A DNA stretch of 64,000 nt from contig JADHPT010000006.1 of NCBI GenBank assembly GCA_016778305.1, positions 1 through 64,000 of the forward strand. The letters are read 5' to 3'. Below are positions 58,796-64,000 of this stretch, one piece after another. How positions within the stretch are numbered: the stretch's first letter is position 1; the number at the start of each line of letters is the position of its first letter. The position numbers and the translations under genes are program-made. The DNA comes from Candidatus Poseidonia sp. (GTDB lineage Archaea; Thermoplasmatota; Poseidoniia; Poseidoniales; Poseidoniaceae). The notes beneath the pieces were generated by a model. That model saw nothing but the letters and a program-made list of their open reading frames with translations. It ran no database searches and was not told the origin of the DNA.

Positions 58796-59581
58796 TCACA
58801 GTTTTTGGGCCACGAGCAAAAATGCAGTATGGCCAAACGGTCCGTTGACAGGACGCATTCCACCACGAGATGCTCTGCCCCATTCTCGTTCCATCAACTC
58901 TCCAGCCCATTCCACATGGAGTCCCGCCGTCTCACATGCTTCCCAGGCTGCCTCGAGTTGGGAAGTGACAGGGCAATAGCAGGCCAATCTGCCGCCTTTC
59001 GACAGGCATTCAACAACCGCTGAGATGGCGGGCGGGTGGTCGGGAAGATCAAGAATGATGGCGTCATACGTCGGGTGGAGGGCTTTGACTGCCTCAACGG
59101 ATTGCTCAATGGTACCTTCGACATGGTGATGTTTCGGGAATTCTTGCCAGAGGCTCTTGGCACGCCGTAGATTTTCAAGCCCGACTTCTGCGTGTTCTCG
59201 CCGAGGTTCAACAGTCGTGTGGATTCCACTGCCTCCCAGAGCCCGTGCGATGTGAAGTGAGAGGCCAGCACTTCCAATGCCAGCTTCCAACACGGCATCG
59301 CCCGAGCCTATGCCCAAGCGTGCGATGAAAAATCCAGCATCTTTTGCGCTGATGGTCTGTGCCCGACGAAGCATGCCCTTGCTGAGTTCAGGGAGTCGTG
59401 CAGGTAAACGACGCAACTCTTTTTGGCCGATTGTAACAGTTTCTCCAACAGCCACCTCACCGAGTGCCTTTTCCGGATCAAAGACACCCAATCCTTTGAT
59501 TTTCGTTGAACCACTCGTCATTTCGACGACGTGAACCTTTCCGTTTTCTTCCATGAGAACGGCCCACTGTTCACTGCTCAT
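58796..59581 (-). CDS. trmI: tRNA (adenine-N1)-methyltransferase, TrmI-like
   Basis: 'RAQTISAKDAGFFIARLGIGSGDAVLEAGIGSAGLSLHIARALGGSGIHTTVEPRREHAEVGLENL'. Confidence 0.9.
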   Translation of the reverse strand: MSSEQWAVLMEENGKVHVVEMTSGSTKIKGLGVFDPEKALGEVAVGETVTIGQKELRRLPARLPELSKGMLRRAQTISAKDAGFFIARLGIGSGDAVLEAGIGSAGLSLHIARALGGSGIHTTVEPRREHAEVGLENLRRAKSLWQEFPKHHHVEGTIEQSVEAVKALHPTYDAIILDLPDHPPAISAVVECLSKGGRLACYCPVTSQLEAAWEACETAGLHVEWAGELMEREWGRASRGGMRPVNGPFGHTAFLLVAQKL

Positions 59582-59712
59582 GGCTCAATGGGGGCATCGT
59601 TTTGTCATAAGGATATCTTGAAAACACCTCGCGGAGGTTCAAAAAATAACTTTAAGAGGCCCTCAGCCCACAAAGCGGGTAGTTGATATACTGCCCCCAT
59701 ACTGCATAATTC

Positions 59713-62700
59713 ATGAACCATGCCACGCGTAGTATTGCATTTGCTATTGTTGCGATTTTCTTGGGCAGCCTTGCCACCGGAATGATGACCAATCTTTACC
59801 AGGATCCTGTTGAAATTCTTGAAGAAGAACCCGTCGTAGCGACTGCTTCCCAAGCCACGAGCCCGGGACATATGGTCTTCGGACAATACCTTTCCTCGGA
59901 CAACTGCAGTCACTGCTCCAAGGTTGGGGGTGGCTCAGATGCCCACCACTCCATCAAGCAAAATCATCCTGATGAATATGTCTATGTCACGTACATGTCT
60001 CAATCCTACGGCGACACCGATACCGCACGCGCTGGAAATGTGGCGCCCTACAACTGGGCTTGGTCCGGAAGCGGCGCTCCTGACGCCTACTTTGGCGATC
60101 GAACCGACAAGAATCAAGGTGGAGCTAACGCCCAATACACGACCTACGATGCCCTTTACTCGAGCGGAGGAGGCATGCACAGTACCGTCAACGATTACGG
60201 TATGTCTGCTGCAATCTCTCAAAACGGTGGAAATTACGATATTTCAATCTCTTACAAATACACCGGATCTGGCTCAGCAGCCAGCAATATGAAACTCTAT
60301 GCAGCCCTTGTTGACAAGGACTGTACTGGTTATTCCTACTCCTCTGGTATCCCTCACGGTTACAACTGCTGGATGGCTTGGCTCACCGCCGGGGACACCT
60401 ACAAATCAAAGAGCGCTGGCACAGGATCCGCCTTCCACAGCGTCAGTGTAACCGCAACAGATCAAACTGAGACATGGACTTCTGTTCCGACATCGGTGGT
60501 TCCAGGCGGACTGAGCAAGGCCATCGTCATCGGTGTCCTTATGGCCGGAAACCAAGTTTCCGTCGGCGGATCTTCACCTCACGTTTACCACGCTATTGAC
60601 TCCACAATGGGCCCCAAAATGGACATTGGTGTAACCGATGTGAAAGTCTCGAACCCAGCGGGCACATCGTCGTACATGATTGGCGATACGCTCACCCTCG
60701 AAGCTGACGTGAAGAACCTTGGTGACCTGGACTATACCGACGGTGGATCTCTTGAATTCTATTACAAGAACGGCGTTACGATCACCCCCATCGACACCGT
60801 GACTGTCCCAACACTCAACGTGGCAAGTGGATCTTCTTACCTCACAGCAAGCACGGTTTTTGACACCTCGAACCTTCCAACCAACGCTTGGTCAACCACC
60901 TTCGGTGCTCGCCTTACTGGAATCACTGGGGACATGGCAAGTTCCAACAATGACAAAAACATAGAGGTCGACCACGACCGCCCTCCATTGGCGAAGACGC
61001 CCCAGGTGATGGGTTCTGATGTTGTTCAACGCGGAGAATACCTCTCTGTTCTATCAAAGGGCGACGCTGACGATAACGTCGATAGCATTGATACAATGAC
61101 CTTTGATGTTGAAATCTCACCTGCCGGTCAAAATGCATGGGACGGCAGTGTTGTGACTGGTGGCGATAACATCGTCTATCGTGACTCTGCTCAAGAAGGA
61201 CGAGAATACATCGTTACACCGTCGATGGATATGTCTGCGGGAAGTTACGATATACGTTCTCGAACCGTTGACAGTCGAAACCAAGTGAGCAACTGGGCTG
61301 TTGCTCAAGACGGATTTGAATTGGCGAACGGCCGACCAACCATCACTGCGAGCCCAATTCCTACTGTGATGTGCGATACAACCACCAAGTTGAGCATGGT
61401 TGGTCACATCGCTGATCCTGAAACTCCTCTCAACGATCTCGTCGTCACATCAGACAGTGCCAACTTCATTGCATGGCATGCTGACAGTGAAGAAATTGAA
61501 GTTCTCTTCCCTTACGACAACGGTTGCCCTACTGGACAGAAGGGCATTGAAGTCAAGGTGGATGACGGTGGGGACTACACCGACACTGGCGAGTTACCTT
61601 ACGGGACGCTCCTCTTCAACATCATCGAAAATGGCCAGCCACGATGGCAAGGCTTGCCGATTCAAATGATTGATGAAGGTGGCAGCGGCCTGCTTTCCCT
61701 CGCTACCTATCTCAGCGATACCGATGACACCGGTGCTGTTGTTGACGCATCCAGCCTCTCGGTTCAAGTGATGAGCAACAGCAATCCTGACATTGTGACT
61801 GTTGAATTGAAGAACTCAATGCTCTCCTTTGAGGCTGTTGACGATGACGTCAACGGAGAAACAACGGTGACCCTTCGTGCCAGCGATGGTGAACAATCCT
61901 CCGACCAAACCGTCACCATCCGTATTAATCCAATCAACGATGCACCACGCATTGACATGACGGACATTGAAGATATTTCTCTCAAGCGCAACAAGCAAAT
62001 GGTCGTCAACCTCAAGGCCCGTATGGTCGACGTTGACAACCCAATCGAGCAGGCTTTCATCACCGTCACTCCTTCGGAACCTGGAGCAGCACGCTACAAC
62101 ATCCTTGACGGTAACATGATTCTGCTCTTTGAGGAAACAGGTCTACAAACAGTGACCATCTCAGCAACCGACGGATTTGCAACCAACTCTTATGTCATGA
62201 CCGTTGATGTTTACGACGCCCTACCGTTCTACCTGTCTCCTGACAACGACGGTAGCGGACACATGTACGTTCACGTGAAGGATACCTACATCGGGCAAAC
62301 CCCAACTGCTACGTTGATGCTCACAGATGATGCACCCGTGATGACGAGCATGGATCTCACCATCAACCTCTGCAGTGCACTTACAGGGGTTTGCTACTTC
62401 GTCGAGGAACAATCTCTCAATGTCGCTAAGTCAAATGTCGGTTGGACGCTCACGCTCGACATGCGAGAATCTGGTTCTCAATACCAGGACTATTATGATT
62501 TCAAAATGGCAGCAGCCGTTGATGAAAACGGTGACGACTACAAAACACTCGGCGATGGTCTGAAGTTCACCATCACCGAAGACATGCCAAAACCTGTTGA
62601 CATGGAAGATGAAATGCTCACCTCGTACGTGGAAGGTCTTCTCGCTGATATCGCTGCATTGGAAGCGACCATCGCTGCAACAGAAGGCGATACGACTGCG

Positions 62701-63183
62701 CTCGACGAGGAATTGGCTTCTCTCAACACGAATCTCGGCGATGCTTGTGATGACCCTCGTGCTGACTGCCCTGAAGAACAAGTAAGCAGCAGCACTCAGA
62801 CCGAAAGTTCAGGTCTCGACACGAATATCATCCTCATCATTGTGGGTGTCCTCATCATTGCAGCCTTGCTTGGTGTCATGTTCATGCGAGGTAGTCGAGG
62901 CGGCGACCTAGAGGAAGTGAAGTGGGATCAAGCCACGCTACCTGTTCACGACACCGTTGCCAATTCCATGTATGGAGGAGCACAAGAAATCTTCCAACAA
63001 CCAGTGGCAGCAGTTGCGCCAACCGCTGCAGTTCCACCAATCACTGCAGTCGCACCGCCTCCGCTTGCCCCTGCAGTTCATGCCGGACCGCCCCTCCCAC
63101 CGGGTGGGCTTCCAGCTGGATGGAGCATGGAGCAGTGGGTGTATTACGGACAGCAATACCTTGACCAACTGAACCAACAATAA
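59713..63183 (+). CDS. Secreted membrane-anchored protein (1156 aa): N-terminal thioredoxin-like/Omp28-like CxxC domain, cadherin-like repeats, TM, Pro-rich tail with 'GLPAGWSMEQWVYYGQQYLDQ' motif
   Basis: 'GHMVFGQYLSSDNCSHCSKVGGGSDAHHSI'; TM 'NIILIIVGVLIIAALLGVMFMRGSR'. Confidence 0.85.
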   Translation: MNHATRSIAFAIVAIFLGSLATGMMTNLYQDPVEILEEEPVVATASQATSPGHMVFGQYLSSDNCSHCSKVGGGSDAHHSIKQNHPDEYVYVTYMSQSYGDTDTARAGNVAPYNWAWSGSGAPDAYFGDRTDKNQGGANAQYTTYDALYSSGGGMHSTVNDYGMSAAISQNGGNYDISISYKYTGSGSAASNMKLYAALVDKDCTGYSYSSGIPHGYNCWMAWLTAGDTYKSKSAGTGSAFHSVSVTATDQTETWTSVPTSVVPGGLSKAIVIGVLMAGNQVSVGGSSPHVYHAIDSTMGPKMDIGVTDVKVSNPAGTSSYMIGDTLTLEADVKNLGDLDYTDGGSLEFYYKNGVTITPIDTVTVPTLNVASGSSYLTASTVFDTSNLPTNAWSTTFGARLTGITGDMASSNNDKNIEVDHDRPPLAKTPQVMGSDVVQRGEYLSVLSKGDADDNVDSIDTMTFDVEISPAGQNAWDGSVVTGGDNIVYRDSAQEGREYIVTPSMDMSAGSYDIRSRTVDSRNQVSNWAVAQDGFELANGRPTITASPIPTVMCDTTTKLSMVGHIADPETPLNDLVVTSDSANFIAWHADSEEIEVLFPYDNGCPTGQKGIEVKVDDGGDYTDTGELPYGTLLFNIIENGQPRWQGLPIQMIDEGGSGLLSLATYLSDTDDTGAVVDASSLSVQVMSNSNPDIVTVELKNSMLSFEAVDDDVNGETTVTLRASDGEQSSDQTVTIRINPINDAPRIDMTDIEDISLKRNKQMVVNLKARMVDVDNPIEQAFITVTPSEPGAARYNILDGNMILLFEETGLQTVTISATDGFATNSYVMTVDVYDALPFYLSPDNDGSGHMYVHVKDTYIGQTPTATLMLTDDAPVMTSMDLTINLCSALTGVCYFVEEQSLNVAKSNVGWTLTLDMRESGSQYQDYYDFKMAAAVDENGDDYKTLGDGLKFTITEDMPKPVDMEDEMLTSYVEGLLADIAALEATIAATEGDTTALDEELASLNTNLGDACDDPRADCPEEQVSSSTQTESSGLDTNIILIIVGVLIIAALLGVMFMRGSRGGDLEEVKWDQATLPVHDTVANSMYGGAQEIFQQPVAAVAPTAAVPPITAVAPPPLAPAVHAGPPLPPGGLPAGWSMEQWVYYGQQYLDQLNQQ

Positions 63184-63256
63184 GGCAGCATTTATGATAC
63201 CTCGATGTGGTGGTGCGAAAGCATACCCCTAAAGAGGAGCGTGGAGAGGAGTGATT

Positions 63257-64000
63257 GTGACGGATGAAGCCCCAGATGCAGAAGAGCCTCCAGTTGGCTC
63301 TGAATCTCCAATCCAAGAGGACGGAGACCTCACCGAGGTAACCGTATGGGCACCCGAACCGCTCGGAGCAGATGACGTTCTTTCATCCTCCATCGAGGAA
63401 TGGATGGCGGGCGTTGAGTTCGAATCAACTGCAGACGTACCCATTCCAGACCGTTTGGTCGACCAAGTTATCGGCCAAGAAGCGGGTTCAGTTGTCATCA
63501 AGAAAGCTGCGGAACAACGCCGTCACATGCTGATGATCGGTGACCCGGGTACGGGGAAGTCGATGCTCGCTCGCTCGATGACGGATCTGCTTCCTAAGGA
63601 TGCACTCGAGGATGTCTTGGTCTATCCAAACGAGGATGACGAAAACATTCCACGAGTTCGAACCGTTCCAGCCGGCCGTGCCGACCGCATCGTCAAAGTG
63701 CAAAAAGAGGCAATTCGCCAGCAACGTGAGAAGTCACAACGCATGCTCTTCATCGCCTTTGCAGCCATCGGATTCCTCCTGCTCATCGCAGCACTCCAAT
63801 CAGGAGACCTCCTCACCTTGCTCTTTGGTGGTTTCCTTCTCGTCTTCGGATATATGTTCATTCGCAGTCGCTTGGGCGCCGTTGATGATAGCCGTGTTCC
63901 GAAGGTTTTGGTCAAGCATGAACTCAACACACTGCCTCCCTTCATCGACGCAACGGCTACGCTCTCTGGTTCATTATTGGGTGACGTTCGTCACGATCCA
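63257..64000 (+). CDS. Archaeal LonB-type membrane-bound ATP-dependent protease (3'-truncated by window end, GTG start)
   Basis: Open to the window end: 'VTDEAPDAEEPPVG...IPDRLVDQVIGQEAGSVVIKKAAEQRRHMLMIGDPGTGKSMLARSMTDLLP' then two TM helices 'MLFIAFAAIGFLLLIAALQSGDLLTLLFGGFLLVFGYMFI' inserted in the AAA domain. Confidence 0.93.
   Translation, partial: MTDEAPDAEEPPVGSESPIQEDGDLTEVTVWAPEPLGADDVLSSSIEEWMAGVEFESTADVPIPDRLVDQVIGQEAGSVVIKKAAEQRRHMLMIGDPGTGKSMLARSMTDLLPKDALEDVLVYPNEDDENIPRVRTVPAGRADRIVKVQKEAIRQQREKSQRMLFIAFAAIGFLLLIAALQSGDLLTLLFGGFLLVFGYMFIRSRLGAVDDSRVPKVLVKHELNTLPPFIDATATLSGSLLGDVRHDP

Noticed and set aside
59626-59638. ACCTC-GCG-GAGGT hairpin upstream of the 1156-aa gene as a regulatory element
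   Set aside because: Only 5 bp stem; could occur by chance and no second supporting feature was found.

Overview
The window looks like a contiguous, gene-dense archaeal chromosome segment. Gene content fits a marine euryarchaeote of the Poseidoniales (Marine Group II) type: DNA polymerase D small subunit, RFC small subunit, GatD, pelota, archaeal-type AspRS, TrmI, membrane-spanning LonB, and very large secreted/anchored proteins. The taxonomic call is inference. Six very large secreted or membrane-anchored proteins, all on the + strand, fill about 42% of the window. Most housekeeping and metabolic genes are on the - strand. Two tRNA genes are visible: tRNA-Val(TAC), and an elongator tRNA-Met(CAT) with a 54-nt intron at 37/38 that forms a textbook bulge-helix-bulge. 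The best candidates for something new are: (1) a paired active-like/inactive-like LigB extradiol dioxygenase system in which the inactive-like subunit is fused to a RidA deaminase-like domain, near an ALDH / asparaginase-II-like / luciferase-like monooxygenase operon; (2) a beta-helix surface protein fused to a complete archaeal pilin-like module; (3) an APC amino-acid permease with a C-terminal EF-hand; (4) a surface protein with an SGNH-hydrolase-like domain inserted between sequon-rich linkers and a zinc ribbon at its other end; (5) a surface protein whose alpha/beta-hydrolase fold appears to have Gly in place of the nucleophile. No CRISPR array, rRNA, transposase or prophage was seen.
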